In this document: piece after piece, positions 30,842 through 41,202 of the stretch
How positions within the stretch are numbered: the stretch's first letter is position 1
Layout of the letters: every line of letters starts with the position of its first letter
NCBI GenBank assembly: GCA_902788365.1
Contig: CADAJN010000011.1
Location: 20,223-84,222, forward strand
Direction: 5' to 3'
Length of the DNA: 64,000 bases
From: an uncultured Pseudomonadota bacterium
GTDB lineage: Bacteria > Pseudomonadota > Alphaproteobacteria > RF32 > CAG-239
The notes under the pieces: generated by a model
What the model saw: the letters and a program-made list of their open reading frames with translations, nothing else
What the model was told of the DNA's origin: nothing
The model's database searches: none
Position numbers and translations under genes: made by a program

Positions 30842-32881
30842 TTAATTCTGTCCTGCTCCCTTAGTATATGAACAACTCCAAGTGCCATTACCGTTACTGG
30901 TGAGCGATGCTGTTCCTTTAAGAGTGCCACCCGAAACAAAGAACTTACAAGTTCCGTTCAGTCTGCAACTTGGGACTGTTGTTGAGCCGGTGCCTGCACC
31001 ATAGCTGTATAAAGCATTTCCAGAGTTGTCATATACGCCGACTTGGCTAAAGGCGCAAGACGGAACGTTGAAATCACAGGCAAACAGACCAACGCCTTTC
31101 TGTCCCGGACAGCTTGGATGCGATTCCACACTGTTAACCAGTCGACAAGAAATAGTCGCCGTGTAAGTGCTGGATGTGCAACCGCTGCCGGAACCACCGG
31201 AACCACCAGAACCGCCGGAATCACCAGAAGAATTTTTCTCGCAGTGATAGCATTGCATGTTGTAGAACGGTGTTCCGATAAATTCAGATGATTTGAATGG
31301 CGTAATCGGTCCTACTTTTATAGGTGCGCCGCTCGGACAACTTTCATTTAAGTCAATATATTTTGACGGAGCCGTTTGACCGTATTCACAGCTGGCATAA
31401 TTCATCATCTCGCAAGGATGGCTTGAATTATAGCAAACAGAGCGTCCGGAAATTCCAAACACGGTTGGAACCGCTCCACCTTCGCATTTAGCTTTGTTGC
31501 CGGTGCTGCATTTTGAACAGTTGCCTTGCAATGGAATATAGTCCAGATTATATTCACTACCGCAGGTATTTGTATCGCAAGTTGTTTGTGCTTTGCAGTT
31601 GCACAAATATTTACCGTAGTTTGCAGAACTGCTGTTCGTGCACTTGGTGCAACAAGGCTCGCCGTAACCGTCGCAATATTCTTTATCAAAGACATAACCT
31701 TCACACGGATCTGTTGATGTTGGAGTCACATCAGCGCCCGTATCTTTACGGCACAATGTTTGCGACAAAATGGAATTATTTTCCCAAGTAGTAGGCGTTG
31801 AACCGTTACCGGTGTAATACTTGGAGCCGTTACGCTCGGCCCAATATTGAAGAGAACCGTCTTTTGCAAACATGCGAACCATGCTCTTTTCATTCTTTTT
31901 GCTGTGGTTATCGGTCCAGACAAAAACATGGTCATCGGTAGAGAGTTTCAGCTCTTCCAAATATGAGTCGTTACGTTTACCGTAAATTGATAAAGCAAAA
32001 GATGATTGACCATACATACATTGTGCCAGTTTGGTCAGCTGATCGCTAGTCGGCATATAATCCACACCGCCGCACTTTTTCACCGCACCGGCCCAATAAT
32101 CGTTGCCGCTCAAGCATTTCTTTATGCCGAGTCTGATTTTAAGAGAGTCGCATTCCGAGCCGGAAATCGGCGAATAAGTGACCGCATAGAGATTATCTAT
32201 GACGGCTTGACAATCGCCATTATAATCGTCATGCACGCACTTGCCGTTGCGCTCATGATAATATTGTTCACATTCGCATTTATCGGTTTGCGGATTATAT
32301 TCACGATGTTCTTCCGTGCATAATCTGACGCACGAGGCAACACCGTTAATTTCACGCTCTACATGGTCGGCAGTGCATTCGCAATTATACAAGGTGTCAT
32401 CGCCATGCGGGCAAGTATCCGGATTTGAACCTTCGCAAGTGAATTTGGCAGCGCTGGCGCTATGTTTCTTTTCGCCGTATTTCGGAGCACAATAATGCTT
32501 CGGGCATTTCCAGAATTTTTCATAGCCGCGCATGCAAGCTTCACATTCCCACCCCGGCAGAGCCTTAGGTGGTTCTTCGCCGTCTTTTTTGATGTTATAT
32601 TCAGAAGCGCATTCGTTCTTTGTGCATTTGTAAAGCGTTGTGCCACTGGTTTGCACGCATGAGCTGCAATGCCAACCATCACCTTCTTCAGGCGCATATA
32701 ATGTAAAACCGATACATTCATTAAGTGCGCCTTGAGTGCCGGTGTTATCAGAAATATCCCGACCCGCAGGATCTACACAGCCGCCGGACGGTGCAAAACA
32801 GATGGAAGCCCAAGCAGGCGCAGTATATATTGTCAGCCCCAATAAACAGGCAGCAATATATAAATTTTTAAGCTTAAACAT
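30842..32881 (-). CDS. Secreted cysteine-rich protein
   Basis: 679 residues with a Sec signal peptide (basic start, hydrophobic core, cleavage near PAWA-SI). The mature part is packed with dozens of cysteines in spaced CxxC and EGF-like or lectin-like blocks (CSSCVQTSGTTLYKC; CEACMRGYEKFWKC; CECEQYYHERNGKC), then a Ser-Gly linker (SGGSGGSGGSGSG) and a C-terminal beta-rich Cys domain. Such density needs periplasmic oxidation or an exported surface role, perhaps adhesion. Strong SD AGGAGG. Family not recognised. Confidence 0.75.
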   Translation of the reverse strand: MFKLKNLYIAACLLGLTIYTAPAWASICFAPSGGCVDPAGRDISDNTGTQGALNECIGFTLYAPEEGDGWHCSSCVQTSGTTLYKCTKNECASEYNIKKDGEEPPKALPGWECEACMRGYEKFWKCPKHYCAPKYGEKKHSASAAKFTCEGSNPDTCPHGDDTLYNCECTADHVEREINGVASCVRLCTEEHREYNPQTDKCECEQYYHERNGKCVHDDYNGDCQAVIDNLYAVTYSPISGSECDSLKIRLGIKKCLSGNDYWAGAVKKCGGVDYMPTSDQLTKLAQCMYGQSSFALSIYGKRNDSYLEELKLSTDDHVFVWTDNHSKKNEKSMVRMFAKDGSLQYWAERNGSKYYTGNGSTPTTWENNSILSQTLCRKDTGADVTPTSTDPCEGYVFDKEYCDGYGEPCCTKCTNSSSANYGKYLCNCKAQTTCDTNTCGSEYNLDYIPLQGNCSKCSTGNKAKCEGGAVPTVFGISGRSVCYNSSHPCEMMNYASCEYGQTAPSKYIDLNESCPSGAPIKVGPITPFKSSEFIGTPFYNMQCYHCEKNSSGDSGGSGGSGGSGSGCTSSTYTATISCRLVNSVESHPSCPGQKGVGLFACDFNVPSCAFSQVGVYDNSGNALYSYGAGTGSTTVPSCRLNGTCKFFVSGGTLKGTASLTSNGNGTWSCSYTKGAGQN

Positions 32882-32994
32882 AGTAACCTCCTATTGCGCA
32901 ATACACATGTATTTGAGTTTAGTTTAACATAAACACAATATTAAATCAAGCCAGCTAATGTTAAATTTATATTAAATTTTGTAGCGATTTTGTA

Positions 32995-33026
32995 ATAAAA
33001 AAAGGCAAGACGTTTGCCTTGCCTTA
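32995..33026 (-). terminator. rplQ terminator
   Basis: On the minus strand AAGGCAAG ... CTTGCCTT followed by TTTTT. Confidence 0.8.
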
Positions 33027-33044
33027 AAATAACCGAAAGTCTGA

Positions 33045-33494
33045 TTATTCAGCCGAATTTTCAGCCTTTTCTGCTTCAGCGGCAGCAGCTTTTTCAGCAG
33101 CCACGCGAGCCAAATCTTTAGCGCCTTTAGCGTTAACGTCGCGATTAACCAATTCAATGATGGCCATCGGTGCGCAGTCACCATAACGGAAACCGGCTTT
33201 CAAAACACGGGTATAACCGCCGTTGCGATTTTTATAACGCTCAGCTAAAGTAGAGAATAACTTTGCCACAACTTCATTATCACGCAAGAAAGCGGCAGCC
33301 AGACGACGGCTGTTTAAATCGCCTTTTTTTGCAAAAGTAATCATGTTATCGGCAAAAGTTCTGAGCTCTTTGGCGCGAGTTAACGTGATTGTGATTTGTT
33401 CATGTGTTAACAAAGCGTTGGTTAAATTTGAAAACAATGCTTTTCTTTGACTGGTCGGCATATTAAATTTTCTATGTGCATCACCGTGTCTCAT
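33045..33494 (-). CDS. rplQ: 50S ribosomal protein L17
   Basis: 149 residues from the ATG behind [17 protein letters not shown] and the full L17 core, plus an Ala/Glu-rich tail. The usual upstream partner rpoA is absent; tyrS lies upstream on the same strand instead. Confidence 0.96.
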   Translation of the reverse strand: MRHGDAHRKFNMPTSQRKALFSNLTNALLTHEQITITLTRAKELRTFADNMITFAKKGDLNSRRLAAAFLRDNEVVAKLFSTLAERYKNRNGGYTRVLKAGFRYGDCAPMAIIELVNRDVNAKGAKDLARVAAEKAAAAEAEKAENSAE

Positions 33495-33661
33495 TTTATA
33501 TATCCTTTCTTTAGCAGTGCTTTGCGCGGGCAAAGCGGGTAATAACAACAATTTCTACTACGGAAACGAATGCTCGCTCATACATAGAAATCACAAAATT
33601 CGTGCCTTTTTAACATACTTATTTGGCAAATGCAAGCAGATTCTTTAGATAAGGCAAAAAA

Positions 33662-34912
33662 TTATTTGATTAAGCCGAATTTCTTTTTGCCTTGGGCAAT
33701 TTTGACAGCACCGTCAACCAAATCGGCCGTTGTAATGATGTAGTTTTCATCGCTGACCGGTTTGCCGTTGATTTTGAGACCGGCTTGCTTGATAAGGCGT
33801 CGTGCTTCGCCCTTGCTGGCAACAAAACCGATTTGCAAAAATGCGTCCAAAACGCCGATGCCGGCGGCTAAATCGGCATTTAAAGTCGGCAAATCATCGC
33901 CGGAAGTTCCTTGCTCAAAGGTTTTAACGGCTGTTTCTTGGGCGGCTTGGGCTGCTTCAATGCCACGACAAATTTTGGTGGCTTCAAAGGCTAAAATTTT
34001 CTTGGCTTCGTTAATTTCTTTATCTTGCAACTGCTCTAAACGGCGCACCTCGTCCATCGGCAAATCGGTGTAAATACGCAAGCACTTGCCGACTTCGGCA
34101 TCGCCGATGTTGCGGAAATATTGATAATAGTCATAGGCGGGCAGTTTTTCTTCGTTAATCCATACCGCGTTACCTTCCGATTTCCCCATCTTTTTACCGT
34201 TTGAGTCGGTAATAATCGGGCTGGTAAATCCGAATAATTCGGTATCATAACGACGGCGGCCGAGCTCGGTGCCGGAAGTAATGTTGCCCCATTGATCGGC
34301 GCCGGCAATTTGCGCGCGGCAACCGTATTTCTGCAACAAAACGCAGAAATCATAGCCTTGCAACAGCATATAGTTAAATTCCAAGAACGACATCGGTTGT
34401 TCGCGTTCCAAACGGCTTTTCACGCTGTCCATGGTCAACATGCGGTTAACCGAGTAGCAAGTGCCGATATCACGCAAAAACTCCAGATATTTGATATCCT
34501 TAAACCATTCCCAGTTATCAACCATTAACGCGTCGGTCGGACCGTCACCGAATTTTAAAAACTTTGAAAACGATTTTTTCAGTCCTTGGGCGTTGTGCGC
34601 CAAGGTGGCTTCATCTAAAAACGGGCGAAGTTTATCTTTGCCTGACGGATCGCCGATTCGCGCTGTGGCACCGCCAACCAGAGTAAGCGGCTTGTGGCCG
34701 CATTTTTGAAACCATCTGAGCATCATCAGCGGCACAATGTGGCCGACGTGCAAACTGTCACCGGTCGGATCAGAACCCAAATAGCCGACCGCCGGTTTGC
34801 CGGATTTTTCGCACTCGTAAAGATAAGCATCAAAACCGTCAATATTGGTGCATTGATTGTAAAAACCGCGCTCGTTCATGATATTTAAAAATTCCGATTT
34901 GAACTGTGACAT
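33662..34912 (-). CDS. tyrS: Tyrosyl-tRNA synthetase
   Basis: 416 residues, class I. HIGH motif as HVGHIVPLM, KMSKS as KMGKSEGNAVW, and a C-terminal S4 domain. Charges tRNA-Tyr. Confidence 0.97.
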   Translation of the reverse strand: MSQFKSEFLNIMNERGFYNQCTNIDGFDAYLYECEKSGKPAVGYLGSDPTGDSLHVGHIVPLMMLRWFQKCGHKPLTLVGGATARIGDPSGKDKLRPFLDEATLAHNAQGLKKSFSKFLKFGDGPTDALMVDNWEWFKDIKYLEFLRDIGTCYSVNRMLTMDSVKSRLEREQPMSFLEFNYMLLQGYDFCVLLQKYGCRAQIAGADQWGNITSGTELGRRRYDTELFGFTSPIITDSNGKKMGKSEGNAVWINEEKLPAYDYYQYFRNIGDAEVGKCLRIYTDLPMDEVRRLEQLQDKEINEAKKILAFEATKICRGIEAAQAAQETAVKTFEQGTSGDDLPTLNADLAAGIGVLDAFLQIGFVASKGEARRLIKQAGLKINGKPVSDENYIITTADLVDGAVKIAQGKKKFGLIK

Positions 34913-34998
34913 TGTAAAACCTATATCCTTTCTTGATTATACCAAATTTTAACGTATACTATCATATTATTTGCTTATTGCAACAGGATTGTTTTTTA

Positions 34999-36102
34999 AT
35001 GATTATAAAAAATATAAATGCGTTGGGTTTGTTTGGCGGTGCTTCGTTGAATGCGGTGGAATTGGCACTGATAAATACGGACGGCGTAGATGTGTATGAC
35101 TATATGAAAACTGCTATGGTGCCGTATCCGGAAAAATTGGCACTTGAAATAAGGACGATTCTCAATCGGCGCACACCTGATTATGCCGGTTTGGAAAAAG
35201 ACAAGCAGGTGCAACAACTAAAAAATGCCGTCAGCCGTTTTTATGCTGATATAATTAAAGAATTTGCTGCCGGAGAAACGGTTGATGTGATTGGCATTGA
35301 CGGATTGACTATCGGTAATTCGCCGCAAAATCAATGCTCGTATCAGCTTGAAGACGGGCGCATTGTGGCAGATGTTTTGCAAAGACAGGTAATTACACAT
35401 TTTCACAAGGCGGATTTGCTGAGCGGCGGGCAGGCTTCACCGTTGGCGCCGATATTTTTCAGTGCACTGGGGCAAAACTGCGAAAAACCGGCTTTGTTTA
35501 TTGATTTGGAAACCGTGTGCGGTTTGGTTTATGTGGGTGCGTCGGGAGAGCTGGTGGCGTTTGATGCGGCACCGGCACTGGCTTTGATTGAAGACTGGAC
35601 TTTTCGCCATGCCAATATGCAGACCGATTATAACGGTCGTTTAGCAATTACCGGACAAGTGCATCCGCAAATTGTAGAAGCGATGTTGCACCATAAAATT
35701 TTGCAAAAGCAACCGCCTAAATCGCTGGATATGATGTGTTTTGCTGATAAGCGCGAACATTTGGAAGGGTTGTCGTTGGAAGACGGCGCGGCGACCGTAA
35801 CCGCATTTGTGGCCGAGGCCATTTTTCAGGCGGCATTGGACTTTTTGCCGAAAATTCCGAGCCATATATATGTGGGTGGGGAGGGGTTGAAAAATCCGTC
35901 GTTAATGCGTTTTTTGAAACAGAGTTTTGCCCCGCGAGAGATAAAAACGGTGAATGATTTGGTGCCGAATTTAAGGGCACTCGGCGCGTGTGTGACGGCG
36001 TATAATGCGGCGCGGCGATTGTATGCGTTGCCGATTACGTTTCCAAGCACAACCGGCGTGTCGGAGCCGATAACCGGAGGAGAATTTTATGAAAAAAGCT
36101 GA
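34999..36102 (+). CDS. AnmK-like protein with degenerate active site
   Basis: About 367 residues with the overall layout of anhydro-N-acetylmuramic acid kinase, including HKADLLSGGQASPLAPIFF where the family has its catalytic Asp and GGQGAPLVP. The first ATP loop, normally MSGTSxDGxD, reads LFGGASLNAVEL. The SHGQT motif reads IDGLT. The LGGIAN segment reads FIDLETVCG. It is probably not an active kinase. It overlaps the ABC transporter gene by 14 bp. Confidence 0.7.
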   Translation: MIIKNINALGLFGGASLNAVELALINTDGVDVYDYMKTAMVPYPEKLALEIRTILNRRTPDYAGLEKDKQVQQLKNAVSRFYADIIKEFAAGETVDVIGIDGLTIGNSPQNQCSYQLEDGRIVADVLQRQVITHFHKADLLSGGQASPLAPIFFSALGQNCEKPALFIDLETVCGLVYVGASGELVAFDAAPALALIEDWTFRHANMQTDYNGRLAITGQVHPQIVEAMLHHKILQKQPPKSLDMMCFADKREHLEGLSLEDGAATVTAFVAEAIFQAALDFLPKIPSHIYVGGEGLKNPSLMRFLKQSFAPREIKTVNDLVPNLRALGACVTAYNAARRLYALPITFPSTTGVSEPITGGEFYEKS

Positions 36103-36817
36103 GCACATGACTTTGGAAGTTAAGGATTTATGCAAAAATTACGGTTTGATTAAAGCGTCCGACCATATCAATTTGGCGGCGCATAAGGGCGACATTATTG
36201 CGCTTTTGGGACCAAACGGCGCCGGTAAATCAACGCTGATGAATATGATTGCCGGTTTTTTGGCTCCAAGCTCAGGACAAATTTTTGTGATGGGTAAAGA
36301 TATTGCGCAAAACGCTTTGTATGCCAAACAACAAATCGGTTTTTTGCCGGAAGGGGCGCCGCTGTATCCGGATTTGAGTGTTAAAATGTTTTTGCAATAT
36401 ATGGCCGAGCTGCGAGGTGCCGATAAAGCACAAATGCAAGCGGCCGCCGATACGGCCAACATCAACGAAGTGATGAACCAAAAAATTGAAACTCTTTCCA
36501 AAGGCTATTTGCGGCGGGTCGGTTTTGCACAAAGTATTTTAAGCAATCCGCCGATTTTGCTGCTTGACGAGCCGACGGACGGGCTGGACCCAAACCAAAA
36601 AGCGTATATGCGCGGCTTAATTAAGCAAATGGCCAAAGATAAAACCATTATTATTTCAACCCATTTACTGGAAGAAGCGGAAACGGTTTGTAATCGGATA
36701 GTGCTACTGGATAAGGGACAGATTAAAGCCGACGGCACCTTAAAACAAGTGCTTAAAACCGCAAAAGCCGATAACTTGGCGGCGGTATTTGCAAAGTTGA
36801 CGCATAAGGAGAATTAA
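36089..36817 (+). CDS. ABC transporter ATPase (GldA-like)
   Basis: 242 residues: Walker A GPNGAGKST, signature LSKGYLRRVGFAQ, Walker B ILLLDEPTDGLD. SD GGAGG lies inside the preceding gene. The signature LSKGY and the fused permease partner downstream match the GldA/NatA type of exporter ATPase. Confidence 0.93.
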   Translation: MKKAEHMTLEVKDLCKNYGLIKASDHINLAAHKGDIIALLGPNGAGKSTLMNMIAGFLAPSSGQIFVMGKDIAQNALYAKQQIGFLPEGAPLYPDLSVKMFLQYMAELRGADKAQMQAAADTANINEVMNQKIETLSKGYLRRVGFAQSILSNPPILLLDEPTDGLDPNQKAYMRGLIKQMAKDKTIIISTHLLEEAETVCNRIVLLDKGQIKADGTLKQVLKTAKADNLAAVFAKLTHKEN

Positions 36818-36818
36818 G

Positions 36819-39800
36819 ATGTCAAAACTGTGGATTGTGACCAAAAATGAACTGATGCGCTATTTTGTATCACCTTTGGCATATATTTATTTGCTCAGCT
36901 TTTTGCTTTTGAACGGTTCGTTTGCCGTTTATTTCGGCGACTTTTTTAACCGCGGGCAAGCCGATTTATTGCCGATGTTTGAATTTCAGCCGTGGCTGTT
37001 TTTGTTGTTTATTCCGGGGATTGCCATGCGTTTGTGGGCCGAGGAGTTTCGCCAAAAGACCGTGGTGCAGATTGTAACTCAGCCGGTGGCCATTCGCACT
37101 TTGGTGTTGGGTAAGTTTTTTGCTGCATGGTTGTTTTGCGGCTTGGCGCTGGTGCTGACTTTTCCGTTTTGGATTACGGTTAATATTTTAGGCACGCCGG
37201 ATAACGGTGTGATTGCGCTCGGCTATGTGGCCGGATTTGTTTTGGCTGGATGTATGCTGGCTATTTCGCAAACCATGTCGGCGCTGACCAAAAATCAGGT
37301 TATTGCGCTGGTTTTGGCGGTAATTGCCAATTTGTTGTTTTTTTGGAGCGGCATAGAATATGTGTTGTCATTTTGCCGCTTATTTTTGCCGGACGGCATT
37401 ATTGACGTGATTGCCTCGTTCAGCTTTTTGAGCCACTTTAATACTTTAACGCGCGGTTTGCTGGAAGCACGCGATGTAATTTTCTTTTTATCGGTGTTGC
37501 TGTTCTTTAACTTTACGACAATTTTGATTATTAACTTTAAGACAGCCGGCACATCGGGGTGGCTGAAATCTACCGGCCGCAGCTATTACATTGCGGCTTG
37601 GCTGATGCTATTGCTGGGCTTTTTCGGAGTGAATATTTTAGCCAATACTTTTGCCCGACGCTGGCAATATGATGCGACGCAAGATAAAATTTGGACACTG
37701 ACATCAAGCACGCATGATGTGTTGAGCCGTTTGCCGGAGCCGGTGTTGGCAAAGCTGTATTTTACACCCGAGTTGGAACAGCGCAATCCGAATTTGCGCC
37801 AAATGTTTGACAATGTGCGAATTTTGTTGCAAAAATATAAAGATGCGGCAAACGGCAAATTTGAATATAAAGTTTATTATCCGAAGTTTTTGAGCGAGCA
37901 GGAAGATTTGGCCTTAGCAGCCGGAGTGCAGGCGGTGCCGCTGATTGATATTAACCAAAATGCGCTGTTTGGACTGACTTTGGAAGATACGTTGCAAAAT
38001 AAGGCGGTTATTCCGTTTTTTGCCCATGACCGGCAAGGGGCTTTGGAACAGGATATTACCCAAAAAATATATCAAATGCACCGTGTTAAGAAAAATTTGG
38101 GCGTTTTAACCGATGTGCCGCTGTTCGGTTCTACCGAAAATGATGGCACTTATGTGCGTGATGCATGGCAGATTGTTGAGGTTTTGCAACAAGGCTATAA
38201 TGTGTTTAATATTATTCGGCCGGAAGATTTTGAGCATCCGATGGACGCACTGCTGTTGTTTGTGCCGCGGCATTTGTCGCCGGAAATGATTGAGCGCATT
38301 AAAGATTATTCGCGACAGGGCGGTAAAATTGTGGCCGTCTTGGATCCGGCTAATGAAACATCGCGGCTTTACAGTTATGAAAATAAACCGTTGGAGCCGA
38401 CCGATTTGGGCGATTTGGAACAATTTTGGGGAATTAAATTTTATCGCGATTATGTGGTGGCCGATTTGCAAAATTCCATTACGGTAGACGCAACGATAAA
38501 TTATAATTCTAATCCGGTATTTGCGCAAGATGTGATACAGTTTAAACTGCCTAAACAAGATATGAATCCGAACCATCCGGTTACGCAGCATTTGCAAGAG
38601 CTAATGATGGCATCGGCGTCAATTATTATGCCGGACCCTGAGGCTTATCGCCAAAAAACAATCAGCTTTGAGCCGTTGCTGAAAGCCGGCGATATTTCAT
38701 CGGTGATGACCTCTAAAGTGGTGCTTGACGGGCTTAATCCGCAACAAATTTTACAATATTTTGAGCCCGATGATAATCCGAAAATTTTAGCCGCTGAAGT
38801 TTTCGGGTTAACCCGTGATAATCCGTTTGAGCTGATAGTCATCGGCGATGCGGATTTCTTATATGATTCGTTTTGGGCTGATCAACAGAAGTTTTTGACT
38901 CAATCATATCGCAGAGAAAGCTTTGATAACGCTAATTTTTTGCTGAATGCACTGGACTATTTGACTTATGAACAAACATTGCTTGATTTGCGCGGCAAAC
39001 GTGAAACACCGCGGCGCTTTAATGATATAGAAAAAATGCGACGCCTTAATGCCATGCACTTTAAGCAACAGGAAAGTGCAATTTTTGATGAAATTGATTT
39101 GGCAAAACGGGCTTTGCAAGAAGTTTGGAGCAAAAAGAATTTTGAGGAACGGGAAAACTTTACCGCCGATGAACTGGCGGCATTAACCAAAGTCAGAAAG
39201 CATTTGGACGAACTGCGCCAACAGTTAAGTGAGGCACGCTATGCCGCATTTAAGGATATTAAAACCGTAGCAGACAAAGTAACGTTGTTTAATGTGGTAT
39301 TGGTGCCGGCTGTAATGACGGTTCTGATTTTGCTTTTATATATATATCGGCGGCGGCAACTGCGGTGCAAATGGCAGGGATTCGGATTTAAATTTGACAG
39401 ACAACTGCAAAAGTTAGCCGCAATTTGCGGTTTGCTTTTGGCGCTGAGTGTTTTATGCGTTTATATCAGCAATCGCAGTGCGGTGGATGCTTATGAAAAT
39501 AAGCCGGTATTTCCGAAGGTAAGTGAGCAAATCAATGAGATCAACCGCATTGTGTTGAAAAATCATCAAGCCACGCTGACTTTTGTGTGGCAGGACGGTT
39601 TATGGCAGTTGCAGGAATATCCGGAACTTCCGGTATATCAAGAGCGTATACGGCGCTTGCTGACCACAATATCCGAGGCCACATATTTTGTGCGCAAATC
39701 GGATAAGGCTGAAAATTTGGCAATGTTTAATTTAAGCCCGATAGAAGATAAAAATTCTAAGGCGGTGCTGGTCAGTTTGCAAAATGATGATGCGGTGATT

Positions 39801-40292
39801 GACAGCTTTTATTTGGGCGACATCAATGTTGATTTGGGGCGTGGGGCCATGGCGGCCTATGTGCGCTTTGCCGATAAGTTTCAGGTTTGGGAAATCAGAG
39901 CCGATTTTGTGGATATGAGCTTGGATAAAAATAATTGGACATACAGCACTTTGTGGAATTTGCGCTATGGCCGGATATATGCGGCTGATGATACCGAAAA
40001 AGCCCAGCAAAAAGCAATGATTTTACTTAAAGAAATGCTGAATACGCCGTTTTTGCAAGTGACGGATAAACCGCAAGGTGAGCCGATTGAAAAACTAGCG
40101 CTTAATGTGGAAGAAGGTAATAAAGTGACTATTTCTTTTTATAAGCAAGACGATAAAATATATGCGGCGTATGATTTTGATGAAAATAATCAAAATCGCC
40201 ATTTGCAGCTGGTGGCAAAGTATTTGACAAGCAAAGCGGTGGAAATAGCCCCGACAAGATGGGAGAAGATTTTATATGTGCTTAAACAATAA
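36819..40292 (+). CDS. Fusion: ABC-2 permease, GldG-like domain and DUF4340-like domain
   Basis: 1157 residues. Residues ~1-240 form a six-span ABC-2 permease (GldF-like). A membrane segment near 275 is followed by a periplasmic GldG-like auxiliary domain (~300-720), a coiled region, another span near 830 and a span near 870. The C-terminus (~900-1157) looks like DUF4340. These are usually two or three separate genes. It starts 1 bp after the ATPase stop and presumably forms an exporter with it. Confidence 0.8.
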   Translation: MSKLWIVTKNELMRYFVSPLAYIYLLSFLLLNGSFAVYFGDFFNRGQADLLPMFEFQPWLFLLFIPGIAMRLWAEEFRQKTVVQIVTQPVAIRTLVLGKFFAAWLFCGLALVLTFPFWITVNILGTPDNGVIALGYVAGFVLAGCMLAISQTMSALTKNQVIALVLAVIANLLFFWSGIEYVLSFCRLFLPDGIIDVIASFSFLSHFNTLTRGLLEARDVIFFLSVLLFFNFTTILIINFKTAGTSGWLKSTGRSYYIAAWLMLLLGFFGVNILANTFARRWQYDATQDKIWTLTSSTHDVLSRLPEPVLAKLYFTPELEQRNPNLRQMFDNVRILLQKYKDAANGKFEYKVYYPKFLSEQEDLALAAGVQAVPLIDINQNALFGLTLEDTLQNKAVIPFFAHDRQGALEQDITQKIYQMHRVKKNLGVLTDVPLFGSTENDGTYVRDAWQIVEVLQQGYNVFNIIRPEDFEHPMDALLLFVPRHLSPEMIERIKDYSRQGGKIVAVLDPANETSRLYSYENKPLEPTDLGDLEQFWGIKFYRDYVVADLQNSITVDATINYNSNPVFAQDVIQFKLPKQDMNPNHPVTQHLQELMMASASIIMPDPEAYRQKTISFEPLLKAGDISSVMTSKVVLDGLNPQQILQYFEPDDNPKILAAEVFGLTRDNPFELIVIGDADFLYDSFWADQQKFLTQSYRRESFDNANFLLNALDYLTYEQTLLDLRGKRETPRRFNDIEKMRRLNAMHFKQQESAIFDEIDLAKRALQEVWSKKNFEERENFTADELAALTKVRKHLDELRQQLSEARYAAFKDIKTVADKVTLFNVVLVPAVMTVLILLLYIYRRRQLRCKWQGFGFKFDRQLQKLAAICGLLLALSVLCVYISNRSAVDAYENKPVFPKVSEQINEINRIVLKNHQATLTFVWQDGLWQLQEYPELPVYQERIRRLLTTISEATYFVRKSDKAENLAMFNLSPIEDKNSKAVLVSLQNDDAVIDSFYLGDINVDLGRGAMAAYVRFADKFQVWEIRADFVDMSLDKNNWTYSTLWNLRYGRIYAADDTEKAQQKAMILLKEMLNTPFLQVTDKPQGEPIEKLALNVEEGNKVTISFYKQDDKIYAAYDFDENNQNRHLQLVAKYLTSKAVEIAPTRWEKILYVLKQ

Positions 40293-41202
40293 AAACCTGA
40301 AAAAACAAGCGGCGGCAGCAAGTGTCGGCACGGCCGTAATTTTAAGCATTATCAAAGCAGGTGCGGTGCTTTATACCGGTTCACTGTCGGTGTTAAGTTC
40401 TATGATTGACAGCCTGTCTGATGTGCTGTCCTCATTGATAACTTTTGTTGCCGTAAAATTTTCCGACAAGCCGTTGACCGATCGGCACCGTTACGGCTAT
40501 GGCAAAATAGAATGTGTCAGTGCTCTGTTACAAGCGGCTTTTATTGCCGGTTCGGCCGCATTCATTTTATATGACGGTATAAAGCGTTTTGCCAATCCGG
40601 CACCGATGCGGCAAACCGTTTCGGGTATAGTGATTATGGTCATCAGTTTAATTTTAACACTTATGCTGATAGGTTTTCAAAAATATGTGGTGAAAAAAAC
40701 ACAATCCAAAGCAATCGCCGCCGACAGTGCGCATTATGTGGTTGATGTTTTGAGCAATTTGGCGGTTATTTTATCATTAGCGGTGGTGCACATTTGGCAT
40801 ATTGAATGGTTTGATGTGGTAACGGCGTTGCTGATCGCCGTCTATTTGATGTTTAACGCTTATGGTATAACCGCCGATGCTTTAGAAGAAATTACCGATA
40901 CTGAAGTTGATGTGGCAATTAAAGACGAAATTTTGGCTTTGGTGCAAAAAGTGGACGGGGTTTTGGGTTGCCACGATTTCAGAAGCCGCGTTTCCGGTGC
41001 GCGAATGTTTATTGAGTTGCATTTGGAAATGGACGGTAATGCAACATTGTTTACCGCGCATGAAATATCGGATAAGGTGGAGCAGTTGATTACGAATCGG
41101 TTTCCGCAGGCACAGGTAATTATTCATCAAGATCCGCACGGTATTGAGGAATACAGATTAGACCATCAAATTAACGGTCACTACGACGAACATTCTTTTT
41201 AA
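40276..41202 (+). CDS. Cation diffusion facilitator transporter
   Basis: 308 residues, six spans and a C-terminal cytoplasmic metal-binding domain. SMIDSLSDVLSSL and DSAHYVVDVLSN carry the acidic/His metal site residues; HRYGYGKIE follows span 2. FieF-like; the metal is not certain. It overlaps the preceding gene by 17 bp and converges with the histidine kinase by 32 bp. Confidence 0.9.
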   Translation: MCLNNKNLKKQAAAASVGTAVILSIIKAGAVLYTGSLSVLSSMIDSLSDVLSSLITFVAVKFSDKPLTDRHRYGYGKIECVSALLQAAFIAGSAAFILYDGIKRFANPAPMRQTVSGIVIMVISLILTLMLIGFQKYVVKKTQSKAIAADSAHYVVDVLSNLAVILSLAVVHIWHIEWFDVVTALLIAVYLMFNAYGITADALEEITDTEVDVAIKDEILALVQKVDGVLGCHDFRSRVSGARMFIELHLEMDGNATLFTAHEISDKVEQLITNRFPQAQVIIHQDPHGIEEYRLDHQINGHYDEHSF

